DNA of 40,084 bases from Arthrobacter cavernae. GTDB taxonomy: Bacteria > Actinomycetota > Actinomycetes > Actinomycetales > Micrococcaceae. Where the stretch lies: contig NZ_JAFNLL010000005.1 in the NCBI RefSeq assembly GCF_017368795.1, positions 1 to 40,084 of the forward strand, read 5' to 3'. Of this stretch, positions 22,711 through 29,762 are shown in pieces. The notes beneath the pieces are model-generated. The model saw nothing but the letters and a program-made list of their open reading frames with translations. It was not told where the DNA came from and made no database searches. Every line of letters begins with the position of its first letter. Positions within the stretch are counted from its first letter, which is position 1. A program made the translations under genes and the position numbers.

Positions 22711-23685
22711 ATGACATTAGTTTCACCCTCACAATCTAACCCTGGCGATGAGATCAAAGCGGCCAACGTCAATGATCCTGTGAATCAGATCGCCGCTGTC
22801 GTCAACGGAAATATCGACAATACAAACATCTCATCTGTATCTGGCGCAAAGGTACAAGCCGGAACGATCAATGCTTCGGCCATGGATACAGCTACTAATG
22901 TCGAGACTCGCCTGAGTGAATCCCTAGGCAATTTCGTGGCCTCTGGCTGCGTCTGGAGCGCTATCAGCGGCCTGAACGGCACGATGACGGCTGGTGTCGT
23001 GTATATCAATGGCAAGCGCATCGTGGTGGCTGCTATCACCTCACAAGCGTTCGTAGCCAGTAAAGATACCTATGTCAGCATTGATGTGAACGGTACGGTG
23101 GGTATCGCCAACGCCGTCGCGAACAACGCGGCTTCGCCAACATTGCCTGCTAACTCTGTGTGGCTAGCGATTGTCGTGACGAGCGGTTCGGCTATTACTT
23201 CCGTAAACACCGGTCAGATAGACGCTGTCGCACCTGTGGTATCCAGTCGAACACTGAACATTTGCGATACGAATGGTGTGCTGATCTACCCGTATGCGAA
23301 CCAGAAGCTCATCGGTTTTGCGCGTATCAATACGACATTTTCAACTGGTCCCGAAGCTGATATTCCCGGGTTATCTACGCCGGTCGCCATAGGCGCAATA
23401 GGTCGAAAAGTGAAGGTTTCAGTTTACTTCCCGCAGATGTACAACTCGGTTGATTCGACCCGAACTCAATCCTTTATTCATGAAGATGGCAGCCAGGTTC
23501 AAGCTCAATACAACCGCACATGGACTACCGCTAATGGCGGTAACGGAGCAATCAATATGTTAGTAGTTCGCACACCGAACACAGGCTTACATACATACAA
23601 GGCTCGAATGTCAACTCTTTCCGGAACTGCATCAATGTACGCCGATACAAACTCTGCGGCCTTTATCTCTGTGGAGCGCGAATAG
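22711..23685 (+). CDS. Tail fibre / receptor-binding protein
   Basis: A product of 324 residues from ATG 22711. The N-terminal 60 residues (GDEIKAANVNDPVNQIAAVV, NGNIDNTNISSVSGAKVQAG) match the helical opening common to phage fibre proteins, where the trimer begins. The middle is beta-rich (GVVYINGKRIVVAAITSQAF), and the C-terminal 110 residues form a beta sandwich (FARINTTFSTGPEADIPGLS to SAAFISVERE), likely the receptor-binding head. Last virion gene before lysis. Confidence 0.7.
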   Translation: MTLVSPSQSNPGDEIKAANVNDPVNQIAAVVNGNIDNTNISSVSGAKVQAGTINASAMDTATNVETRLSESLGNFVASGCVWSAISGLNGTMTAGVVYINGKRIVVAAITSQAFVASKDTYVSIDVNGTVGIANAVANNAASPTLPANSVWLAIVVTSGSAITSVNTGQIDAVAPVVSSRTLNICDTNGVLIYPYANQKLIGFARINTTFSTGPEADIPGLSTPVAIGAIGRKVKVSVYFPQMYNSVDSTRTQSFIHEDGSQVQAQYNRTWTTANGGNGAINMLVVRTPNTGLHTYKARMSTLSGTASMYADTNSAAFISVERE

Positions 23686-23686
23686 G

Positions 23687-23731
23687 ATGAATCAGAAGAC
23701 TAAAACCATCATCAAGGAGGCAGGAGCGTGA
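23687..23731 (+). CDS. Minicistron, 14 aa, coupled to the next gene
   Basis: MNQKTKTIIKEAGA, starting just after the fibre-gene TAG and ending in a TGA that overlaps the GTG start at 23728. The ribosome site AAGGAGG of the next gene lies inside it. It may only be a spacer that couples translation. Confidence 0.25.
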   Translation: MNQKTKTIIKEAGA

Positions 23732-24162
23732 ACGATAGCACCGTCCTCATAGCAATCATTAGCGTTCTTGGCTCAGTAATTGCCATCGTTGGAACGGTCA
23801 TCGCAATCATGGATCGGATCGTCAAGCGCAGCGAGAAGCGCCAAGATACGACCATCGAGAGGAATACTGAGGCCATCACTCGAACCAACGAGGCGTACAT
23901 GGCATTAGCCGGCGCTCTCAGTGAGACCGCATCAGCATCCCGATCACTAGAAGAATCAATCCGTAAGAGTGATGAACAAGATCGCGAGTTCCAGCGTGAG
24001 GTATTGAGCAGTTTTTCGCATCTGGGCAAGTCACTAAACGGCCAGAGCAAGTTGCTGAAGACCATCATTGACTTGGCCGATCGCAACCACGACGCCATCG
24101 TGAAGAAGCAAACCGTAAAGGTGCAGACCGTCGAGCACCAGACGGTCGTGGAGTCTAACTAG
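23728..24162 (+). CDS. Membrane-anchored coiled-coil protein of the lysis cassette
   Basis: A product of 144 residues, GTG start with AAGGAGG upstream. Residues about 5-28 are one hydrophobic helix (VLIAIISVLGSVIAIVGTVI). A long charged helix follows (RSEKRQDTTIERNTEAITRT and SRSLEESIRKSDEQDREFQR), then a repetitive VKKQTVKVQTVEHQTVVE tail. It sits directly ahead of the endolysin (two-base gap). It might be a pinholin-like, spanin-like or anti-holin protein, but one N-terminal membrane segment with a coiled coil is not specific. Confidence 0.5.
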   Translation: MNDSTVLIAIISVLGSVIAIVGTVIAIMDRIVKRSEKRQDTTIERNTEAITRTNEAYMALAGALSETASASRSLEESIRKSDEQDREFQREVLSSFSHLGKSLNGQSKLLKTIIDLADRNHDAIVKKQTVKVQTVEHQTVVESN

Positions 24163-24164
24163 TT

Positions 24165-25091
24165 ATGGCGTACCGCCAACTCAAGAGTCCTAACTTGGAC
24201 CCGGTGATCTACCAGGGCAATGTCATGCTCACTTCTTGGCTCGGTTATTGCCTCGCATTTGCCCAGACGGCCTTCGGTGCCGGTTGGGCTGGGCCTGATG
24301 CATGGACGTCCTGGAGCACCAAGACAACTGTTCGCCATGCAGACCGCAACTGGCCGCTCAACGTCTACTTCCCGATCTGGTTTGACGGTTGGTGGGCTGG
24401 AAAGCGGTATGGCCATGTGGCCATCGCTTACTGGAACGGCTCGGCACTCAAGATCTGGTCGTCACCTATTAGTAACAAGCCCTACGCCGATACCTGGACG
24501 TCAATTGCTCAAGTAGAGAAGAACTACGGCATGACCTACGTCGGATGGAGTGAGGATGTCGGTGGCACGCGCGTAATCGAAGCAATTATTGAACCACCAA
24601 AAGGAGGTGACATGGTAACCAACGAAGATCAACTCAATCGGCTATATGACGGCGTTCTAAGACGACCCAGAGGTGCAGGGGAAGGCAACGATGTCTACCT
24701 CGGCAAGGACTCAGGATTCGTATTTGATGACCTGTACAAGTCCGGCGAACGAGCCAAGCGACTGGCTCAAGAAGCAAACGAGCGAGCACAGCTTGGCAGC
24801 CAGATCAACACTCTAAACAACCAGGTGGCTCAACTCACCACAGACAAGAAGAACCTCAACGCCATAGCTGATTCAACGGCAAATGAGCGTGATGAGCTCC
24901 GCACACAACTTGCTCAGGCTCAGACTGACTTAAACGCGGCCAAGGAAGAGTTGAAGAACCGACCTACTGGCGGTGGCGACCTTGACCAAGCAACCAAAGA
25001 CACCATCAACCAGACAGGCCAAGACGTGAGCTGGCTCAAGGGTCTATTCACCGCCATCATCGACGTGATCGGTAAATGGAGGACCAAGTAG
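24165..25091 (+). CDS. Endolysin with CHAP-like catalytic domain
   Basis: A product of 308 residues. The N-terminal 140 residues fit a CHAP (NlpC/P60-like) peptidase: WLGYCLAFAQTAFGAGW with Cys29, and YGHVAIAYW with His84. The enzyme would cut peptidoglycan cross-links or the amide bond. The C-terminal half is different: a helical segment, a coiled coil about 205-270 (TLNNQVAQLTTDKKNLNAIA, then ERDELRTQLAQAQTDLNAAK) and an amphipathic end WLKGLFTAIIDVIGKW. A strong internal ribosome site and ATG at 24612 could yield the C-terminal half alone. Confidence 0.78.
   Translation: MAYRQLKSPNLDPVIYQGNVMLTSWLGYCLAFAQTAFGAGWAGPDAWTSWSTKTTVRHADRNWPLNVYFPIWFDGWWAGKRYGHVAIAYWNGSALKIWSSPISNKPYADTWTSIAQVEKNYGMTYVGWSEDVGGTRVIEAIIEPPKGGDMVTNEDQLNRLYDGVLRRPRGAGEGNDVYLGKDSGFVFDDLYKSGERAKRLAQEANERAQLGSQINTLNNQVAQLTTDKKNLNAIADSTANERDELRTQLAQAQTDLNAAKEELKNRPTGGGDLDQATKDTINQTGQDVSWLKGLFTAIIDVIGKWRTK
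24600..24614 (+). promoter_or_regulatory. Internal ribosome site and start inside the endolysin gene
   Basis: AAAGGAGGTGAC directly before an in-frame ATG at 24612-24614 (codon 150). It is a better Shine-Dalgarno than the one at the gene's own start and lies exactly at the domain boundary. It would give a 159-residue C-terminal protein. Confidence 0.65.
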
Positions 25092-25127
25092 TGCAGCGTC
25101 TCGGCTATCGCTGCGGTGGCGAACCTC

Positions 25128-25685
25128 ATGAGCATCTCTAGCCCGTTTGCTAGGGCATTCATACTCGCTGGCCTGGCCGGCATCTTCCTGGTCATCTTCA
25201 TGATGATCCCGCAGCAGGCACCTGCTTCAACTCCAGTCCCTGTATTGGCGGATGCAGAGTGCCAGATGCGCGGCCTACTTCCAGATCCAGTCTGCACACC
25301 AGGAGTGATCAACCCCGACGTTACTCAGACGAATATCCACCAGACCATCTGCGTGAGTGGATGGACAGCTACGATCAGACCGTCAACGAGTTACATCCAG
25401 AAGATCGAACAATTGCAAATAGTGTCATATGGCTATAAGAACACAAATGCTATTGATTACATTATGGATCATGCAATATCATTACAATTAGGAGGAAATG
25501 CTACAAATCCTGTAAATCTTTGGCCCCAACTAGCTGCGCCGTCCCGAGAGGACGATCAAGAGGAGAACGAACTTCGGCGCCAGGTTTGCGAAGACAAGAT
25601 CACGCTCATTGAAGCACAGCGTCAGGAGATGCAGCTCAAGTACAACAATGGCTATAGGCCGCACCTGTCAAACATCAAACTGTAG
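25128..25685 (+). CDS. Secreted HNH-like nuclease-family protein
   Basis: 185 residues from ATG 25128 (an in-frame GTG at 25116 is possible; neither has a clear ribosome site). A hydrophobic N-terminal helix (FARAFILAGLAGIFLVIFMM) suggests export or anchoring. The body has four cysteines and the core SGWTATIRPSTSYIQ, then DYIMDHAISLQLGGNATNPV followed by NLWPQ, and the end REDDQEENELRRQVCEDKIT. The order xDHxxxLxLGG ... NLWP ... E-x-x-C matches a group of exported HNH-like proteins in actinobacteria that normally read DHLIPLELGG. The 25424-25520 part is strikingly A+T-rich. Its role is unknown; degradation of DNA at lysis is a guess. Confidence 0.6.
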   Translation: MSISSPFARAFILAGLAGIFLVIFMMIPQQAPASTPVPVLADAECQMRGLLPDPVCTPGVINPDVTQTNIHQTICVSGWTATIRPSTSYIQKIEQLQIVSYGYKNTNAIDYIMDHAISLQLGGNATNPVNLWPQLAAPSREDDQEENELRRQVCEDKITLIEAQRQEMQLKYNNGYRPHLSNIKL

Positions 25686-26319
25686 TCGAATTATAGATCG
25701 TCATGGTGCGCGAGGCTATTGTTCGTCGCACTACAAGCGTTTCCGGGTCGGTGGCGACCTGACGACGCCGATCATCGTACGTTCAAAGCCAGGAAGCAAC
25801 ACTGTATGTGGGATTGCGGAATGTCAGAAGAAGGCTAAGTCCCTGCAGCTATGCCCCGCGCATTATCACCTGTCCAGGAAACACGGTGATCCGCTCGTCA
25901 AAGATACAACCGGTGGCTGGGGCGACCCAGATGAGCGTATTTGGTCCCTCATTGAGTACACAGAGAGCCACTGGATGTAGCAGGGTGCCAAAGGGCCGGT
26001 GAAGCGCGGTAGCTATGGCGTCTACCGCGGAAAATATGCTCACCGGGTCATCTATGAGAAGCTCGTCGGTCCTATCCCGAAGGACTATGTGATCGACCAT
26101 ATCTGTCGCGTACATGACTGCGTCAACCCAGAGCACCTGCGAGCAATCACTAGGTCACAGAACGCAGATGCTAATCGGATCAAGACGCACTGCCCCCGCG
26201 GGCATGCGTACGACGAGAAGAACACCTACATCGATGGCGATGGAGGAAGGCGATGCCGATCCTGCAGCAGACTGAGGGATCGCAATCGTAGAGAGTTGAT
26301 GCACAGTCCTGGCCCATGA
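25648..26319 (+). pseudogene. HNH homing-type endonuclease gene interrupted by TAG
   Basis: ATG 25648 overlaps the previous gene by 38 bases in another frame. Two zinc-finger-like repeats open it (CQTSNCSRIIDRHGARGYCS, then CGIAECQKKAKSLQLCPAHY), each ending near a G-D. The frame stops at TAG 25978-25980 after RIWSLIEYTESHWM and continues in the same frame as QGAKGPVKRGSYGVYRGKYA and the HNH core YVIDHICRVHDCVNPEHLRA to 26319. Homologues of this type read C/H-W-x-W-x-G-A here, so TAG most likely replaced a Trp TGG. The intact protein would have 223 residues. A GTG at 25999 could restart the HNH half. Confidence 0.75.
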
Positions 26320-26356
26320 CGGACTGGCAGACAGTATTAAATCAATAAGGAGGCAT

Positions 26357-26548
26357 ATGCCAGAGATAAAATCATTCATGAAAACACTACTAAGCAGGAA
26401 GTTCCTGATCGCCATCGTGGGCGCAACTGTCGTCTTCGGCAACTACATGTGGAACTGGGGCCTCACTGAAGAGCAAGTATGGTCGGTGCTCACTCCGCTG
26501 CTCGCCTACATCGGTGTTGAAGGATTCGCGGACATCAAGTCTCGCTAA
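26357..26548 (+). CDS. Holin candidate
   Basis: 63 residues, ribosome site AAGGAGG. A basic N-terminus, one hydrophobic helix (about 15-33, FLIAIVGATVVFGNYMW), a short loop (GLTEEQVW) and a second, weaker hydrophobic stretch ending YIGVEGFADIKSR. Small size, two possible membrane segments and position at the end of the lysis region match holins of actinophages. The other candidate is the 144-residue protein at 23728. Confidence 0.6.
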   Translation: MPEIKSFMKTLLSRKFLIAIVGATVVFGNYMWNWGLTEEQVWSVLTPLLAYIGVEGFADIKSR

Positions 26549-26574
26549 GACATGCCGTATTTAGTGTCTAGGAA

Positions 26575-26596
26575 CGTGCCAGACGCGTGCCAGACG
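26575..26596. repeat. 11-bp perfect tandem repeat
   Basis: CGTGCCAGACG occurs twice with no gap (26575-26585, 26586-26596) in the gap between the holin candidate and Lsr2 gene. It could be a binding site for a regulator acting at the lsr2 promoter, or chance. Confidence 0.5.
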
Positions 26597-26620
26597 AAAA
26601 CATGACTATGTATCCATCTA

Positions 26621-26647
26621 AGCCCTCTGTGTCGTCAGAGGGCTTTC
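26621..26647 (+). terminator. Terminator of the late operon
   Basis: A 9-bp perfect stem, AGCCCTCTG (26621-26629) with CAGAGGGCT (26636-26644), a six-base loop, then TTTC. It ends about 20 bases before the lsr2 start, insulating that gene from late transcription. Confidence 0.8.
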
Positions 26648-26653
26648 TATGTG

Positions 26654-26659
26654 TAAGCT
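26654..26659 (+). promoter_or_regulatory. Putative -10 of a leaderless lsr2 transcript
   Basis: TAAGCT ends six bases before the ATG at 26666, with no ribosome site between. The same spacing occurs at 2280-2292. The -35 region falls in the terminator loop and is poor. Confidence 0.4.
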
Positions 26660-26665
26660 GAGTTC

Positions 26666-27007
26666 ATGGCAAAACAGACGATAACCCGCATCATTTCTGA
26701 TCTCTCCGGCGAAGTCCTCGAAGAAGGCCAAGGGGAGACTATCGCCTTTGGCTTCGGCAAGAAGAGTTACACTATCGATTTGACTCAGTCTGAGGCTGAT
26801 GAATTCCGCAAGACCATCCATAAGTACTCGTCGGTTGCTACCGAAGAAGTAGCCCGTCTACCTCGCACCAGTGGCTCTTCAGCTCCTAAGAGCCCCAAGG
26901 AAGATCTCACGCCAATCCGCGAATGGGCCAAGTCCCAAGGGCTCAAGGTTAGTGATAGAGGACGAGTTAGCGCTGAGGTCATGAGCGCTTACCACGCAGC
27001 TCACTAG
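26666..27007 (+). CDS. lsr2: Lsr2-family nucleoid-associated silencer
   Basis: A product of 113 residues with full Lsr2 layout: N-terminal dimerisation domain (MAKQTITRIISDLSGEVLEE, IAFGFGKKSYTIDLTQSEAD), a Ser/Lys linker, and the C-terminal DNA-binding domain IREWAKSQGLKVSDRGRVSA ending EVMSAYHAAH. The usual minor-groove hook R-G-R is present as DRGRV. Lsr2 binds A+T-rich foreign DNA and silences it. A prophage-encoded relative, CgpS in the Corynebacterium CGP3 prophage, keeps that prophage quiet; the same role is plausible here, since no classical repressor is visible. It is a single-gene unit between two terminators, suited to steady expression in the lysogen. Confidence 0.92.
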   Translation: MAKQTITRIISDLSGEVLEEGQGETIAFGFGKKSYTIDLTQSEADEFRKTIHKYSSVATEEVARLPRTSGSSAPKSPKEDLTPIREWAKSQGLKVSDRGRVSAEVMSAYHAAH

Positions 27008-27016
27008 TTCCAAGGG

Positions 27017-27060
27017 AGAGCCCCTTGCTGTCCAAGAGGACGGCAAGGGGCTCTTTTTTA
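27017..27060. terminator. Strong terminator between convergent lsr2 and coupling-ATPase genes
   Basis: AGAGCCCCTTGC (27017-27028) pairs with GCAAGGGGCTCT (27043-27054); the stem continues through a T-G pair to GTCC/GGAC, giving 17 pairs and a four-base loop, followed by six T. It overlaps the end of the minus-strand gene. Confidence 0.9.
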
Positions 27061-29244
27061 TCGGTCATCCCAAGGCTTGATGCCGATATTCGGTCTTTGC
27101 TTCCTGGGCGTCGGTTCGGCCGTTCGGCGCTTCTCTATTTCAGCTGCGATTGCTTCGGGCGCTCGCCCATAGTTTTGATGACTAGCCTGGCGAACCATCC
27201 AACCGAGATTCTGGCGTTGGACTGGAGGTAAAGCGTTGAAGGTGACAGGTGGGCTGACGCCGGCGCTGGTCGAGATCCTGGCTACACCTTCATATTGGCC
27301 GAGATTCATTAGGTCGTGCTCGGATACGGAGCTGCCGAACTGTCCTGCCATTCTTGAAGCGTCCTTACTCTCAAGCTGGAAGACGACCTTCGTCCTCGCG
27401 TTGTTGTGCGCCGCGTCTTGTATGTTCTGGGGGAGTTGGCTCACAGACTGATTGGCCATGATTATCGGGAAATTGTAGCTGCGGGCCTGGGCGAGCATCT
27501 CGTCAAGACTGATTGGCAAGCTCATAAGGTTCTGCACCTCATCGGCCATGAAGAAGAAGGGCTTGTCCGGCCGCTTATCTCGCACTGCTTTCCATGCGGA
27601 GCTGATCAGCATTGAAGCGATGAACTTAGTAGTGCTCTTCTCAATATTGGTGACGTTGACTAGAACGATCTTGCCCTGAGCAACGGCATCAGCCATAGAG
27701 AGACTGCTCGTGCTCTGACCAAAGATGTTTCGGACTGCCTTCCTCGAGTTGAAGTGCCAGAAGCGGTCGATAACCGGCTGGACTACTTGGACTGCTTTCT
27801 GCTCGCCCATCTTGTCCAGGTCTTTCCAGAACTGAATCAGCTCCGGCTCCTTCAGGTTCTTTATGATCTCTTTGCGCCAAGGCAACTGTTCATCCGTTGG
27901 CTGTAATAGAGGCACGAGATCAGAGACAGTGGCACCTGGCCTTGTCATCAAGGTTCGCAGCGCGTGATAGACCACTTTCTTGAACCAGACGCCATCCTTG
28001 TCTCCGTGGATGTTCGAAACGATGCTCTCTATGTTTTCGATCGTTTGATATGGATCGCCATCATCTAGCACGTTGAACCCAACAGGCGATGTAGGGTCGT
28101 TCAAGTCGATGACCACGACATCGTTGATTCGCTCTCTAGGTATGGATTCGAGCAGCCGATCAAAGAGATCGTCTTTGGTTTCGATCAGAAGCATGCCCAT
28201 ACCGGCCTCAATGATTTGGCGCCCGATGGTCCGCATGAACTCGGTCTTACCTGTACCCGTAGGTGCGGCGATGTGCATGTGCTTGGTGATGTCCTCCCAG
28301 CTGATAGCGACAGGACGCTCGCCTCCTGGGAAGTTCGCCATGCCGATGTGGATGCCCTTGGTAGGGATCGAAGTATCAGCCGGAAGATGACGGCTTGCAG
28401 ATCGGGGGAGCCCAGCAACCATAGGTGAGCCGATTGGATAGGCGATTAGCGGGATCAGCTCAGAGATCGAGAGCGTCATAGGAAAGCGCATAAGAGAAGC
28501 GGCTCGCTCTATCCGGTCCAGCAGCTTTACCTTAGGGACGCGCATTTCGATGAACCGATTGTCAGGGGAATTGAGAGCTGTGAAAGATGTCCGGACGTTC
28601 TGGACTAACTTGGCTGCACGCGGTTGGTCGTGAGCCCTGGCTGCCACCCTAAGGACCGCTCCATAGTTAGATTCGGTGAGTTTCTTCCGTCGGTCGGCCA
28701 ACTCGTCACGGCTCGCTGGTTGGACACCGAGAATGGACTTCAGGCTGAATCTTGCTGAGGGATCGCCATCTTCGGGTAGCCGTTCGGGACGTACGGGCGT
28801 GACCACCCACTGCATTAAGACCGCCTCGTTATCCTTGAGTGGCCCCAGAGAGGCCAGGATTGACGCCGCAGCGTCATTGGAGTTCACGATACGAAGACTT
28901 CGCTCGGGGCTGCTCTCTCCAACTTCAACCGCATACGTCCACTCATGTTGTGGAAACGTCGTTGCTGGCTCGTACCTGAGGCCTCTGATATGCGTACGAA
29001 GCTGGCTCATGATGTCGTCGGATTGATGTCGCGGAACCATGATCCGGTGCTCGATCCCCATAGGCGTTGACCAGGTTTCAAAGACAATAGTCCGAACTCC
29101 GGCAAAGGGGGACGCCTTTGAGTGCAGAGTTCCACTGAGAGATCGCAGCCATGCTTTAACGCGGTCTTCAGCGAGATCCTGGGGAAAGGTGAGGACGTAG
29201 GTCTTACGATCGCCATCTAATTCGGCTTGGGACTTGAGCTTCAT
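27058..29244 (-). CDS. VirD4/TraG-like type IV coupling ATPase (DNA translocase)
   Basis: A product of 728 residues from ATG 29244 (MKLKSQAELDGDRKTYVLTF), with GGAG eight bases upstream. The N-terminal 300 residues are variable, without clear membrane helices. The motor domain has Walker A APTGTGKT at 327-334 and Walker B FFFMADE near 563-569, then FPIIMANQSVSQLPQNIQDA and NARTKVVFQLESKDASRMAG, as in conjugative coupling ATPases (TraG/VirD4/TrwB-FtsK superfamily). Such enzymes pump DNA to a secretion channel; in actinobacteria they occur with replication-relaxation proteins, and one is present at 2292. No relaxase, VirB4 or pilin gene is visible. In a phage it could move replicated DNA or act in partition. 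Confidence 0.85.
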   Translation of the reverse strand: MKLKSQAELDGDRKTYVLTFPQDLAEDRVKAWLRSLSGTLHSKASPFAGVRTIVFETWSTPMGIEHRIMVPRHQSDDIMSQLRTHIRGLRYEPATTFPQHEWTYAVEVGESSPERSLRIVNSNDAAASILASLGPLKDNEAVLMQWVVTPVRPERLPEDGDPSARFSLKSILGVQPASRDELADRRKKLTESNYGAVLRVAARAHDQPRAAKLVQNVRTSFTALNSPDNRFIEMRVPKVKLLDRIERAASLMRFPMTLSISELIPLIAYPIGSPMVAGLPRSASRHLPADTSIPTKGIHIGMANFPGGERPVAISWEDITKHMHIAAPTGTGKTEFMRTIGRQIIEAGMGMLLIETKDDLFDRLLESIPRERINDVVVIDLNDPTSPVGFNVLDDGDPYQTIENIESIVSNIHGDKDGVWFKKVVYHALRTLMTRPGATVSDLVPLLQPTDEQLPWRKEIIKNLKEPELIQFWKDLDKMGEQKAVQVVQPVIDRFWHFNSRKAVRNIFGQSTSSLSMADAVAQGKIVLVNVTNIEKSTTKFIASMLISSAWKAVRDKRPDKPFFFMADEVQNLMSLPISLDEMLAQARSYNFPIIMANQSVSQLPQNIQDAAHNNARTKVVFQLESKDASRMAGQFGSSVSEHDLMNLGQYEGVARISTSAGVSPPVTFNALPPVQRQNLGWMVRQASHQNYGRAPEAIAAEIEKRRTAEPTPRKQRPNIGIKPWDDR

Positions 29245-29287
29245 CTTAAGTACTCCGATAAACAGTGTCGAGGGAAGTGTCAGATAA

Positions 29288-29338
29288 AGAAAAAGCCACG
29301 TCATGCCACTTTTACTGTGACACAACGTGGCTTTTTCT
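29288..29338. terminator. Bidirectional terminator
   Basis: A 14-bp perfect stem, AGAAAAAGCCACGT (29288-29301) with ACGTGGCTTTTTCT (29325-29338), and a 23-base loop. It overlaps the stop of the 64-residue gene and separates that small operon from the coupling ATPase, which then needs its own promoter (a CTGACA-like hexamer lies at about 29282-29277, minus). Confidence 0.85.
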
Positions 29339-29531
29339 ACCAGAAGCGCTTGGTACGTGCAGAGACGATTCTCCAAGCGATCAAGGCCGTTGCAAGTATG
29401 ACGATGATGGATACGGATATCCCAATCAAAGGTGCGTACGGCTCAATTGAAGCCAGCACGATGTTGAAGATAAGGACTGCGACGAAGGCAGTCAGTACGA
29501 AGGCCCAAAACTTGCTAGCCAGGGTTTTCAT
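29337..29531 (-). CDS. Small two-helix membrane protein, 64 aa
   Basis: MKTLASKFWAFVLTAFVAVL and a second hydrophobic segment (YAPLIGISVSIIVILATALI) with a basic end ARTKRFW. Its ATG overlaps the previous stop (ATGA), and a terminator follows. With the two genes before it, it forms a tiny operon just upstream of the coupling ATPase. Membrane partner of that ATPase is a reasonable guess, as such ATPases lack their own membrane anchor here. Confidence 0.6.
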   Translation of the reverse strand: MKTLASKFWAFVLTAFVAVLIFNIVLASIEPYAPLIGISVSIIVILATALIAWRIVSARTKRFW

Positions 29532-29761
29532 CGTCCCTGCTCCCGCAAGCGTTGGGCAACGATGTCCTCGACGATCTCTTCCTGAAGCTGAGCATCAACC
29601 ATGCCGGTGCGTATGGCTGTCTCGATCTTCATCTTCCGCTCGTGGCGAGCGAGCCTTGGGCCGATGACCTTTATGGCCCAGATAGTGCCACCAAGGGCCA
29701 GGGCGACAAAGGCAAAGAAGAAGATACCGCCCCACATGACGCCGACTTCGTTTGCACTCAT
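29528..29761 (-). CDS. Single-pass membrane protein with helical tail, 77 aa
   Basis: Start ATG 29761 (MSANEVGVMWGGIFFFAFVA), with GGGAG upstream; the longer frame starts inside the previous gene. One membrane helix (about 8-33) is followed by a charged amphipathic helical tail (RHERKMKIETAIRTG, EEIVEDIVAQRLREQGR). It is coupled to both neighbours. Similar to the small membrane components that surround type IV coupling ATPases in composition only. Confidence 0.6.
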   Translation of the reverse strand: MSANEVGVMWGGIFFFAFVALALGGTIWAIKVIGPRLARHERKMKIETAIRTGMVDAQLQEEIVEDIVAQRLREQGR

Positions 29762-29762
29762 T

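Noticed and set aside
13616..25980. Alternative genetic code (TGA or TAG read as an amino acid)
   Set aside because: TGA and TAG both end other prophage genes at sensible places, and no suppressor tRNA is visible. Single mutations explain both in-frame stops better.
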